Assembly (NCBI GenBank): GCA_964593895.1
Contig: CAZQKL010000018.1
Coordinates: 1-24,703, forward strand
Source: CAZQKL01 sp964593895 [NCBI: uncultured bacterium]
GTDB taxonomy: Bacteria > DYJV01
Length of the DNA: 24,703 bases
Reading direction: 5' to 3'
The notes under the pieces are model-generated. The model ran no database searches. It was not told the DNA's origin and saw only the letters and a list, made by a program, of their open reading frames with translations. A program made the position numbers and the translations under genes. Position 1 is the first letter of the stretch. The number at the start of each line of letters is the position of its first letter. Of the stretch, positions 1-7,406 are shown in pieces.

Positions 1-1030
1 TATATCGCAAAAATTTTTCAAAATCTTTTGCTAAAATCTCTTCTAAATATCTTCTATTAAATGCTCCTGTTAAGCCATCAATTATTGATAACATTACCGC
101 TTTATTTATCAATCTTTCCACATTAAATAAAATGTTTAAGTTTTTTTTTAAAATTTCATTTACAATTGGATATTTTGATTTTCTTTTATGATAGATAAAA
201 ACTCCATAATTGTATGAATTTTCATAAAAAAATTTAAAAGATGTTTTATTAAGAGAAATATTATCATTTTGATTTTTTAAATTAAAGCTATTGAAAATTT
301 TGACATTTATATTATTTAAAATTTCTGGATTATTTGTAAGTGAAATGATGTCTTCTTTAATGTAATTTTTAATTGTGTGAGGGCATGGATAATTTACTTT
401 TAAATATAAAGATTTCTCTTTAAAATTTTCTTTATAAATACCTGCAACCACATAATCGTAAAGGATTTCAAAAAAGGAAAAAACCTTTTTTATAAAATTT
501 TCTTCATTACCAATTTCACCATGTAAATTATAAAGTTCCTCATTTAAAACGTTTTCTTTTAAAATTTCATCAAATAAATCAAGTAAAAAAGATTGAGGAT
601 TTATTTTTTTTAACTTTTTTTTTATTTTTTCATCAACATTTAAAGCAAAATTTTTTAAAACATCTTCAACTTCTTTTACAAGAGTTTGTTCATTTAATCC
701 TTTTACTAAAAACTTTTTGCATCCACATTTTTCTCCCCAAAATTTATCAATTTGAGCATCCTGGCTTGTTAAGATAATTATTGGAATATGGGAAGTGAAC
801 TCATTATGAGTTAATAGAAAACTTAACCCATAACCATTCATTTCAGGCATTACAACATCTGAAATAATTATATCAGGAAATACTTCAAAAGCTTTTTTTA
901 TACCCTCAATTCCATTTTCAGCTTCATAAATTTTTGCATTATACTTTTCAAAAATATTTTTTAAATTTTTTCTTTGAGTTACACTATCATCAACAATAAG
1001 TATTTTTTTTCCATTTATAATGCTTTCCAT
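1..1030 (-). CDS. Response regulator with GGDEF output domain (3' end outside window)
   Basis: Open from the ATG at 1030 to the window edge, about 343 codons. Residues 1-115 form a receiver domain: acidic pair D14/D15 in LIVDDS, phospho-acceptor D58 in SDVVMPEMNG, T88, and K110. The lysine is followed by Gly instead of the usual Pro. A segment with FWGEKCG (97-103) resembles receivers of other diguanylate-cyclase regulators. A middle region (about 120-310) shows no family I recognise. The last visible residues, DGLTGAFNRRY, are the conserved beginning of a GGDEF domain, so the product is probably a diguanylate cyclase controlled by phosphorylation. The GGDEF catalytic motif lies outside the window, so activity cannot be judged. 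The start abuts the TAA of the aminotransferase (1031-1033) and has no clear Shine-Dalgarno, suggesting translational coupling. No histidine kinase lies next to it on this strand. Confidence 0.85.
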   Translation of the reverse strand, partial: MESIINGKKILIVDDSVTQRKNLKNIFEKYNAKIYEAENGIEGIKKAFEVFPDIIISDVVMPEMNGYGLSFLLTHNEFTSHIPIIILTSQDAQIDKFWGEKCGCKKFLVKGLNEQTLVKEVEDVLKNFALNVDEKIKKKLKKINPQSFLLDLFDEILKENVLNEELYNLHGEIGNEENFIKKVFSFFEILYDYVVAGIYKENFKEKSLYLKVNYPCPHTIKNYIKEDIISLTNNPEILNNINVKIFNSFNLKNQNDNISLNKTSFKFFYENSYNYGVFIYHKRKSKYPIVNEILKKNLNILFNVERLINKAVMLSIIDGLTGAFNRRYLEEILAKDFEKFLRY

Positions 1031-2209
1031 TTACGTTAAGTTTTTTACAAATTTTTCAATTCTTTCTATTCCTTTTAATATTGAATCTTCTGAAATTGCA
1101 AAACTCATCCTAAATGCATTTTCATATCCAAATGCGCTTCCAGGAACAATTGCAACTTTTTCATCCTCCAAAAGTTTTTTGCAAAATTCCACTGAATTTT
1201 TTATATTGCTATTTATTAAAATCTCTGAAATTTCAGGAAATAGATAAAAAGTTCCATCAGGATTTAAACATTTTATTCCTTCAATTTGGTTAATTTTCTC
1301 CACAGTAATCTTTCTTCTTTCCATAAATGTTTTTCTCATTTTTTCAACACAACTTTGGTCTCCTGTAATAGCTTCTAATGCTGCATACTGAGAAATTGAA
1401 GTTGGATTTGATGTAGATTGACTTTGAATTTTTGCAATTGCATTTATTATTTCTCTATTTGCTCCTGTAAAACCAATTCTCCAACCTGTCATTGAATATG
1501 TTTTGGATACGCCATTAATAATTATAATTTTGCTTTTTAAACTTTTTTCTGCCATCAAAATATTACAAAATTCTCTTTCAAAAACTATTTTATGATAAAT
1601 ATCATCTGAAATAACAAAAATATTTCTTTTAAATAAAATTTCAGCCAATTTTTCATATTGCTCTTTTAAAAGCATCATTCCAGTTGGATTACATGGAGAA
1701 TTTATAATAATTGCTTTTGTTTTTGGAGTTATTGCTCTATTGAGTTTTTCAATATTAATTCTAAATTCCTCTTCAAATGTGGTATTTACAATTACAGGTT
1801 TTCCTCCTGCAAGTTCAACCATTGAAGGATAAGATACCCAATAAGGAGCAATAATTATTACCTCATCTCCATCATTCAATAAAACCTGTAAAACATTGTA
1901 AATTGAATGCTTTGCACCGCAGGAAATTATTATCTCCTCTGGTGAAAATTCACAAGAATATTCTCTTGTAAACCATTCTGCAACAGCTTCTCTAAGTTCT
2001 AAAATTCCTCCTGCTGGAGTGTATTTTGTTTTTCCATCTTTTATAGCTTTAATAGCTGACTGTTTTATATTATCAGGAGTATCAAAGTCAGGTTCTCCTG
2101 CACCAAAACTTATTACATCAACTCCTTTTGCTTTTAATTCTTTTGCTTTTGCTGTTACTTCAAGCGTCGGAGATGGTTTTAAATTTTTTACCCTTTCTGA
2201 AAAAATCAT
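1031..2209 (-). CDS. aspC: Pyridoxal-phosphate aminotransferase, aspartate type (class I, subgroup Ib)
   Basis: A 392-residue fold-type I aminotransferase, likely transferring the amino group between aspartate and 2-oxoglutarate in the cytoplasm. The PLP lysine is K236 in SKTYSMTGWR. Other cofactor and substrate residues are N174 in NPTG, D202 and Y205 in SDDIY, R244, and R367 in FRMSFA, which binds the alpha-carboxylate. T15 and K100 align with positions used by the Thermus enzyme to hold acidic side chains, which favours aspartate, and possibly prephenate, over neutral amino acids. Length is typical. The start at 2209 is supported by a near-perfect Shine-Dalgarno (AAAGGAGGT, 2211-2219). It lies 10 bases after alr, so alanine racemase and this enzyme are probably cotranscribed. 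The exact substrate cannot be settled by eye. Confidence 0.93.
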   Translation of the reverse strand: MIFSERVKNLKPSPTLEVTAKAKELKAKGVDVISFGAGEPDFDTPDNIKQSAIKAIKDGKTKYTPAGGILELREAVAEWFTREYSCEFSPEEIIISCGAKHSIYNVLQVLLNDGDEVIIIAPYWVSYPSMVELAGGKPVIVNTTFEEEFRINIEKLNRAITPKTKAIIINSPCNPTGMMLLKEQYEKLAEILFKRNIFVISDDIYHKIVFEREFCNILMAEKSLKSKIIIINGVSKTYSMTGWRIGFTGANREIINAIAKIQSQSTSNPTSISQYAALEAITGDQSCVEKMRKTFMERRKITVEKINQIEGIKCLNPDGTFYLFPEISEILINSNIKNSVEFCKKLLEDEKVAIVPGSAFGYENAFRMSFAISEDSILKGIERIEKFVKNLT

Positions 2210-2210
2210 A

Positions 2211-2219
2211 AAACCTCCT
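2211..2219 (-). promoter_or_regulatory. Strong Shine-Dalgarno of the aminotransferase gene
   Basis: On the minus strand the sequence AAAGGAGGT precedes the ATG at 2209. It is one of the few full-strength ribosome-binding sites in the left operon, where most genes start by overlap or abutment. It fixes the aminotransferase start. Confidence 0.85.
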
Positions 2220-3329
2220 TTAATTTTTATAAATTCTCTTTACTCTGTGATTAATATTACAAAAAATTTCATACGAAATTGTGCCTATCTTTTGTGCAAT
2301 ATAATCAACAGAAAGTTTCCCATCTTCATCTCCAAAAAAAATAACCTCATCTCCAATTTTTACATTATCCAAATTTGAAACATCTACAATAATCCAATCC
2401 ATACTCACAAGACCAATTACTTTACATTTTTTCCCATTTATTAAAACTTCTCCGCAATTTGAAAAAAACCTTGTATAACCATCACCATAACCAATTGGAA
2501 TTAAAGCAGTTTTGTAATTGTCTTCAGGAATTATAAATTTTCTTTTATACCCTACACTCATCCCTTTTTTAAATATTTTTATATCAACAACTTTTGAAAC
2601 AAGCTTCATAACAGGTTTTAATCCTAATGTTTTTCTTTTACCTTCATCCCAATATGAACCGTAAAGCATAATTCCTGGTCTCACCATATCAAAGTTTGCT
2701 TCTGGGAAATTAATTATTCCATCACTATTTGATATATGAAAAATTAAATTTTTAAATCCTGCTACATTTAAGTGAGATTTAATCTTTTTAAAATTTTCAA
2801 TCTGCATTAAAGTAAAATTTTTATCCTCATCTGCACTCGGAAAATGAGAATATACTCCTTCAAATTTTATGTTTTTAAATAATTTCAACTTTTCAAGAAA
2901 AAAGTTAATCTCTTCTGGAAATATACCACATCTCCCCATTCCTGTATCAATTTTTAAATGAATTTTTATGCTATCTTTTTCTGAAATATAGTTAAAGCAA
3001 TCAAAACTTGAAAAAGTTAAAATGTAATTTCTAAATCTTTTTGAAATTTCAATATCTTTTTTATAAATTTTTCCAAAATTTAAAACTGTTGCATGAGGAA
3101 GATTTTCTAATATTGTAATAGCTTCTTCTGTTGTAGCAACTCCAAAATGACCAATTCCAAGTGAATATAAAAATTTAGAAATTTGTTTTATACCATGCCC
3201 ATAAGCATCCGCTTTAACAACAGCAAGAATTTTAGTATTTCTTTTTATTAACCTTTTAACAATTTTTAAATTTTCTTTTAAATTATTGAGCTTAATTATT
3301 AATGAAGTTGGCCTTTCCTCAATGTTCAT
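2220..3329 (-). CDS. alr: Alanine racemase
   Basis: A 369-residue PLP enzyme converting L-alanine to D-alanine for peptidoglycan. The N-terminal barrel carries the PLP lysine K39 in VVKADAYGHG. R133 (MGRCG) and R217 in VRPG support the cofactor, and Y223 follows in MLYG. The second catalytic base is most likely Y261 (SVGYKRKF) in the C-terminal beta domain. That domain also shows IGYGDGY (279-285), LVSMDW (307-312) and the family's ending SYEIFCNINHRVKRIY. Length matches the usual 360-390. Its ATG overlaps the stop of the DHH phosphoesterase by ATGA (3326-3329), indicating translational coupling. With murA on the other strand, it shows that the organism makes a peptidoglycan wall. Confidence 0.96.
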   Translation of the reverse strand: MNIEERPTSLIIKLNNLKENLKIVKRLIKRNTKILAVVKADAYGHGIKQISKFLYSLGIGHFGVATTEEAITILENLPHATVLNFGKIYKKDIEISKRFRNYILTFSSFDCFNYISEKDSIKIHLKIDTGMGRCGIFPEEINFFLEKLKLFKNIKFEGVYSHFPSADEDKNFTLMQIENFKKIKSHLNVAGFKNLIFHISNSDGIINFPEANFDMVRPGIMLYGSYWDEGKRKTLGLKPVMKLVSKVVDIKIFKKGMSVGYKRKFIIPEDNYKTALIPIGYGDGYTRFFSNCGEVLINGKKCKVIGLVSMDWIIVDVSNLDNVKIGDEVIFFGDEDGKLSVDYIAQKIGTISYEIFCNINHRVKRIYKN

Positions 3330-4330
3330 TTATTTTTTAATACTTTTTTTAAAAATTTCTCTTTCAATTTCTGTTTTACTTCTTCTTTTTCAATCTCATC
3401 TTTAAATGGAATAACTCCAGCAGCGTAAGTATTATGTCCACCCCCGCTTCCAATTCCTCTTGTAAGGGAAATTGCAATTTTACCAGCAATTTTTAATCTT
3501 GAACGAGTTCTAATTGAAAAATATAGGTTATTTTCAAATTCACTGAAAACAAGCACCCAGCTTATACCTTTCATTCTTACAAAATAATCTGCAATTTCTG
3601 CACAAATATCTGGATAATCTGCTTTCCCAACATCAGAAATTATAACATTTTTAATAAATTCTGTTCTATTTAAAGCTTCACAAGTCATTTTGTAGTAATT
3701 TTTATTTAATTGAGGATGCTCAATTTTACCAAGATATTTAAAGCACACATAATCGTGAAGAAAATTTATTGCTTCTTCATCTTTATGGGTAAAGTTTCTT
3801 GTAAATCCAGCGGTATCTGTTTTTATTCCATAATATAGTGCAGTTGCAACCCTTTTATTTGGTATAATTTCTAATTTCTTTAAATATTCAGTTAAAATTG
3901 TTGAAGTGCTTCCAATTTCAGGCCTTATATCTACATATTCAACTTTTTTCAAAGATTTTTTTGGAGGATGATGGTCAATAATAATTTTAGGGATATAATT
4001 TTTATTTAAAGGTTGATTTTTTGAGCCAAATTGACTGTCAATAAGAGCAAAATTTGAGTTTCTATTTAATTTTAATTCTGAAAAAGGATAAAGATTTATT
4101 TTTAAAACTCTAACTAATTCTTTATTTTCTGCTCTTCCAATTATTCCATTATAAAAAAGTTTTGATTTTATTTTAAAATTGTTAAAAATAAATTGTAAGG
4201 CAAATGATGCTCCAATGCAATCTGGGTCAGGATTGTTATGAAGAATTATATTCCATCTTTTAGTTTTTCTGATTAATTCTAAAAACTTTTCCATTTCCCA
4301 TTTCTTAACAGTTTTAGATTTAAATTTCAA
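3326..4330 (-). CDS. DHH/DHHA1 phosphoesterase, NrnA-like (nanoRNase / pAp phosphatase family)
   Basis: A 334-residue DHH-family hydrolase. The N-terminal domain shows motif I (HNNPDPDCIGAS, with H31, D35, D37), motif II D98 (ALIDSQ), the DHH motif proper (D119-H120-H121 in IIIDHHPPK) and D172 in KTDTAGF. These are the residues expected for a two-manganese site. The C-terminal DHHA1 part has the substrate-binding GSGGGH (294-299). By family it should degrade short RNA oligonucleotides or pAp, though other members cleave cyclic dinucleotides. A c-di-AMP- or pGpG-type role is possible but unproven here, despite the GGDEF gene downstream. The longest reading uses a TTG at 4330 that overlaps the comEC stop as TTGA. 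An in-frame ATG at 4294 (residue 13) would still leave 18 residues before motif I and is a reasonable alternative. Confidence 0.87.
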   Translation of the reverse strand: MKFKSKTVKKWEMEKFLELIRKTKRWNIILHNNPDPDCIGASFALQFIFNNFKIKSKLFYNGIIGRAENKELVRVLKINLYPFSELKLNRNSNFALIDSQFGSKNQPLNKNYIPKIIIDHHPPKKSLKKVEYVDIRPEIGSTSTILTEYLKKLEIIPNKRVATALYYGIKTDTAGFTRNFTHKDEEAINFLHDYVCFKYLGKIEHPQLNKNYYKMTCEALNRTEFIKNVIISDVGKADYPDICAEIADYFVRMKGISWVLVFSEFENNLYFSIRTRSRLKIAGKIAISLTRGIGSGGGHNTYAAGVIPFKDEIEKEEVKQKLKEKFLKKVLKNK

Positions 4331-6024
4331 TAAATTTTAATCTCGTTATATTGGTTTTTAACCCTTCTTAAATTAATTTTCTTATTAAAAATAATGATAT
4401 TTTTCCCTTTTAATTTTATAAAACCTGGAAGATTCTTTCCAAATCTTTCAGGGTAGTATATATTTGATATTTTAAAATTTGAAATTAAAAATTCTGAACT
4501 TGGAAGAAAAATTTTTTTAAAATTAGTTAAAATTAGCCAATCTAATCTATGAATATTTTTAAAAAGTAAAAAACTCAAAATTAAATTTTTTTGCCCACCA
4601 TCAATTAAAATATTTCTCCCTTTGTAACTTACAACGATAGCTTTTGTTTTTCTTGTTTTAATAATTGCAATTTTATTTGTTAATAAATGATTTTTCGTAA
4701 AGCTTATTATAAAAAATACAAAGCACAAAAATAATATCATTAAAATTTCTTTTCCTTTTTTACCGAAGTAAATCTCCAAAAATACATAAAAAATAAGATA
4801 AATGATAAAAACTTCAAATCCAGTTAGTTTTATTAGAAAAAGAGGTTTTAAAGTTGGTAAATTTTGTAGAATTTTTAAAAAGATGCTAAAATTTAATGCA
4901 AGAATTTTTAATAAAATATTAAAAGGAAAGAATATGTAAATAGCACTTAATGGAATAATTCCAAATGTAAAAAATGGAATGGCAAAAAGATTTACAATAA
5001 TTCCTTTTGGATATATTGCATTAAAATAGTATAAAGAAAGAGGCAAACTTGAAAGAAAACAGATAATTGTTATAAAAAACCATCTTTTTAATTTTAATCT
5101 TGAATAGAAATAAATTATTGAAAAAACAATTATAAATGAAAATTGAAGGGAAATGTTGAAAAATGAAAATGGTTTAGCTATAAAAAATATAAACAAAAGG
5201 AAAATTAAAATTCTAAATGGATTTCTTTTTCTTTTTACAAAAATTATAAATATACCAAAAATTATTAAAAAAAGAGCTCTTATAGAAGGGTAACCACTTC
5301 CAGTTATTAATACATAAAAAATTAAAAATGGGATAGTTGCAATAAATGGTAAAATAAATGAATTTAGTTTTATAAAAAAAATTCTCATTAAAATGAGAAA
5401 AAACAGAAAAACAATTGAAACATGAAGCCCTGAAATAACAAATAGATGGGAAATTCCATTTTCTCTTATTAAGTTTTTTAAATTTTGTGAAAAATCTTTT
5501 TTATCTCCAAGAATTATTCCTCTAAGTAAAGCTTTTATGTTTTCTGAGACATTAATTTTTTCAATTCTATCTTTTATAATCTTCCTATATCTTTCAAAAA
5601 AGGTAACTTTTCTCTTTTCTAATAATTTTATGGAATAAGCTGACGGTAAAAAACCTGTAAAAAGAATTTGCTTTCCAAGAAGATAATTTACATAATTAAA
5701 GCTTCCTGGAATTTTATAATTTTCAGGAATTTTAAAATAAACCTTTTTTAATATTACAAAATCTCCTTTATCCAAATATCTTGATAAATCAGAATTTGAA
5801 TATATTAAAATTTTTCTATTGAATTTGTAATAATTATTTTTTAATTTTAGATAGTTGCAATTTAAAATTAATCTTTTAGAATAAATTTTAGATACAACCC
5901 CTTTAATTTCAATTACTTTTTTATTTAAAAATTTTAATTTTTTCTTTGGTAAAAGAAAGAGATAAGAACGGATAAAAATTAGAAATATTGCAATTAAAAA
6001 GATTAATATTTCTTGCTTTTTCAA
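4327..6024 (-). CDS. comEC: ComEC/Rec2-family DNA-uptake channel with degenerate C-terminal domain
   Basis: A 565-residue polytopic membrane protein, shorter than the usual 700-800. After one N-terminal membrane segment (6-25) comes a soluble OB-like region (about 36-130) ending in PGSFNYVNYLLGKQI. The competence domain follows (about 160-420) with its hallmark GIILGDKKDFS (169-179) and SHLFVISGLHV (192-202), then many hydrophobic helices. By family it forms the inner-membrane channel for single-stranded DNA in natural transformation. The C-terminal part (about 447-565) keeps the beta-lactamase-like strand NILIDGG (471-477). The metal-binding HxHxDH motif expected after the next strand is replaced by LTNFKKIFLPSS, so nuclease activity is unlikely. 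Start is a TTG overlapping the upstream stop as TTGA (6021-6024). No other competence genes are in view. Confidence 0.85.
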   Translation of the reverse strand: MKKQEILIFLIAIFLIFIRSYLFLLPKKKLKFLNKKVIEIKGVVSKIYSKRLILNCNYLKLKNNYYKFNRKILIYSNSDLSRYLDKGDFVILKKVYFKIPENYKIPGSFNYVNYLLGKQILFTGFLPSAYSIKLLEKRKVTFFERYRKIIKDRIEKINVSENIKALLRGIILGDKKDFSQNLKNLIRENGISHLFVISGLHVSIVFLFFLILMRIFFIKLNSFILPFIATIPFLIFYVLITGSGYPSIRALFLIIFGIFIIFVKRKRNPFRILIFLLFIFFIAKPFSFFNISLQFSFIIVFSIIYFYSRLKLKRWFFITIICFLSSLPLSLYYFNAIYPKGIIVNLFAIPFFTFGIIPLSAIYIFFPFNILLKILALNFSIFLKILQNLPTLKPLFLIKLTGFEVFIIYLIFYVFLEIYFGKKGKEILMILFLCFVFFIISFTKNHLLTNKIAIIKTRKTKAIVVSYKGRNILIDGGQKNLILSFLLFKNIHRLDWLILTNFKKIFLPSSEFLISNFKISNIYYPERFGKNLPGFIKLKGKNIIIFNKKINLRRVKNQYNEIKIY

Positions 6025-7055
6025 ATCAATTTATAATTTTCTTTTAATTCATAAGATAATCTTTTGGTTAATTCAAAAACTTTTTCAGCATTTTCAGGTT
6101 TCATAACACCTGTGCCACAGCTTGGTGTAATAAAAGAATTTTCAAGAATAAGCTCTTTTTCCAAACCTGCTTTAAGTAAAGTGTTAAGAGCTTTATCAAA
6201 TAAATTTTTTAAATCATCAACTGTTATTTGGTTTATTTTTTCATCATCAGTTGGAACAAATCCCCATGCAAGAAATTTCCCATTTTTTAAAAATTCCTTA
6301 ATTTGTTTTGTATAAAGAAGGAAATTGTCAAGATACCCAAAAGCATCAAAATTTATCAATTTAACACTAGTTTTAAAAATTAAACTCCAATCAGTATTAC
6401 CACAACAATGAATTCCACTTATTCCTTCAATCTCATTAAAACATAAATTAAAAATTTCAATTATTTCATTTTCAGGTAAATTAAAAAATGCTGAACCATA
6501 AGAAACCATATAAGGTTCATCAAAAAAGATAATAATTTTTTTAATTTCATCTTCATTTAAAAATTTTTCCTGCCATTTTGCCTTTTTTGAAATAAGTGTT
6601 GTGATTATATCTTTAAATTCATTGTTGTAAATTATACTTTTTTTATTTTCATCTGTAACTGTTAATCCGAAACTTACAGGCCCTGTAACATGACCTTTTA
6701 CAACTTCTGCTTTTATTTTTCTCTTTTTAAATTCATATAGTCCTTTTGCATACTTTTCTGAAATTTTAAAATATTCAATTTTTTCTTCACTAAAAGAATT
6801 TTCATAAAATTCTTGAATTTCTTCAATTAAATTAGCTTTTGAAGTATCTACATAAATTATTCCTTTTTCAATATCAATTACCCTTCCTGGTAAACCTTCT
6901 GAAAATTGAATATACATGTTTTCATGATTATTTAATTTTGGAAGTTGAGGCCAATATGGAATTTCAGAAAAATTTTTTAGAATCACATCAATTGCATAAT
7001 TAACATCATTAAATGGAACACTTCCAATGCCAATGGGATTTAAGTTTGCTTTCAT
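6021..7055 (-). CDS. MetE/UROD-superfamily protein, likely zinc-dependent methyltransferase
   Basis: A 344-residue single-domain protein of the cobalamin-independent methionine synthase / uroporphyrinogen decarboxylase superfamily. It corresponds to the catalytic half of MetE without the N-terminal half. Visible landmarks are GIGSVPF near the start, GHVTGPVSFG (121-130), FFDEPYM (177-183), the HCC triplet H216-C217-C218 and C313 in TPSCGTG. An H-x-C plus a distal Cys is the zinc site that activates a thiol in MetE-type enzymes, so a thiol methyl transfer is the best guess. The methyl donor and acceptor are unknown. Short 'core' MetE proteins are known in other anaerobes and archaea. It ends in a TTGA overlap with comEC and starts one base after the 90-residue gene, so the three are probably one transcript. 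It is not HemE: the zinc-site cysteines argue against a decarboxylase. Confidence 0.75.
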   Translation of the reverse strand: MKANLNPIGIGSVPFNDVNYAIDVILKNFSEIPYWPQLPKLNNHENMYIQFSEGLPGRVIDIEKGIIYVDTSKANLIEEIQEFYENSFSEEKIEYFKISEKYAKGLYEFKKRKIKAEVVKGHVTGPVSFGLTVTDENKKSIIYNNEFKDIITTLISKKAKWQEKFLNEDEIKKIIIFFDEPYMVSYGSAFFNLPENEIIEIFNLCFNEIEGISGIHCCGNTDWSLIFKTSVKLINFDAFGYLDNFLLYTKQIKEFLKNGKFLAWGFVPTDDEKINQITVDDLKNLFDKALNTLLKAGLEKELILENSFITPSCGTGVMKPENAEKVFELTKRLSYELKENYKLI

Positions 7056-7056
7056 T

Positions 7057-7329
7057 CTAATAAATCTTATTCTCTTTTGGAATATCTTTTACTTCTTCTT
7101 TAAATTCCTCTTTTGTTAATTGAAAAATCCTTCTATACCACCGGTCAGTATCATCTTCAAATTTATATTCCACAACTTTATAAAATTTGCTATCATCATC
7201 TTTATCTATGTAATATTTACTAACCGCAAGACCTTTTTTATTTTGAATTAAATCTATCTTAAATCCAAAAAGTTCAACATTTTTTTCCTTTTCTATGTCG
7301 TAGCTTTCTCCTGCATAGATTAAAAACAT
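7057..7329 (-). CDS. Small conserved-looking protein of unknown function (90 aa)
   Basis: First gene of the leftward operon. I recognise no family. The product is soluble-looking, strongly charged and rich in aromatic residues, with an alternating pattern (KFYKVVEYKF, then RWYRRIFQL) that suggests beta strands followed by a helix and an acidic/basic tail. There is no signal peptide, membrane segment or cysteine. An in-frame TAA at 7339-7341 prevents upstream extension and there is no later methionine, so the ATG at 7329 is the only likely start. There is no Shine-Dalgarno; a promoter with its -10 box 6 bases upstream suggests a leaderless message. It lies one base from the MetE-like gene, which is the only hint of function. 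Confidence 0.65.
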   Translation of the reverse strand: MFLIYAGESYDIEKEKNVELFGFKIDLIQNKKGLAVSKYYIDKDDDSKFYKVVEYKFEDDTDRWYRRIFQLTKEEFKEEVKDIPKENKIY

Positions 7330-7335
7330 AAAAAC

Positions 7336-7364
7336 TATTTAATCAATATTTTTTCATTTTTCAA
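7336..7364 (-). promoter_or_regulatory. Candidate sigma70 promoter of the leftward operon, leaderless geometry
   Basis: On the minus strand a TTGAAA -35 box (7364-7359) and a TAAATA -10 box (7341-7336) are 17 bases apart. Only GTTTTT separates the -10 box from the ATG at 7329, so transcription would begin at or next to the start codon. The -10 match to TATAAT is weak. Support comes mainly from the -35 box, the ideal spacing and the mirrored arrangement on the other strand. Confidence 0.5.
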
Positions 7365-7371
7365 GTTTTTA

Positions 7372-7400
7372 TTGAAAATATAATTTTTTAGTGATATAAA
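7372..7400 (+). promoter_or_regulatory. Candidate sigma70 promoter of the rightward block, leaderless geometry
   Basis: TTGAAA (7372-7377), a 17-base spacer, and TATAAA (7395-7400) make a near-consensus housekeeping promoter. The ATG of the PAS gene follows after only 6 bases (7407), so the predicted start of transcription falls on the start codon. No Shine-Dalgarno is possible in this space. Confidence 0.65.
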
Positions 7401-7406
7401 ATTTTT

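Noticed and set aside
6021-7055. Reading the MetE-like gene as hemE (uroporphyrinogen decarboxylase)
   Set aside because: The HemE N-terminal arginine motif is absent, while the zinc-binding His and Cys residues of the MetE side are present.
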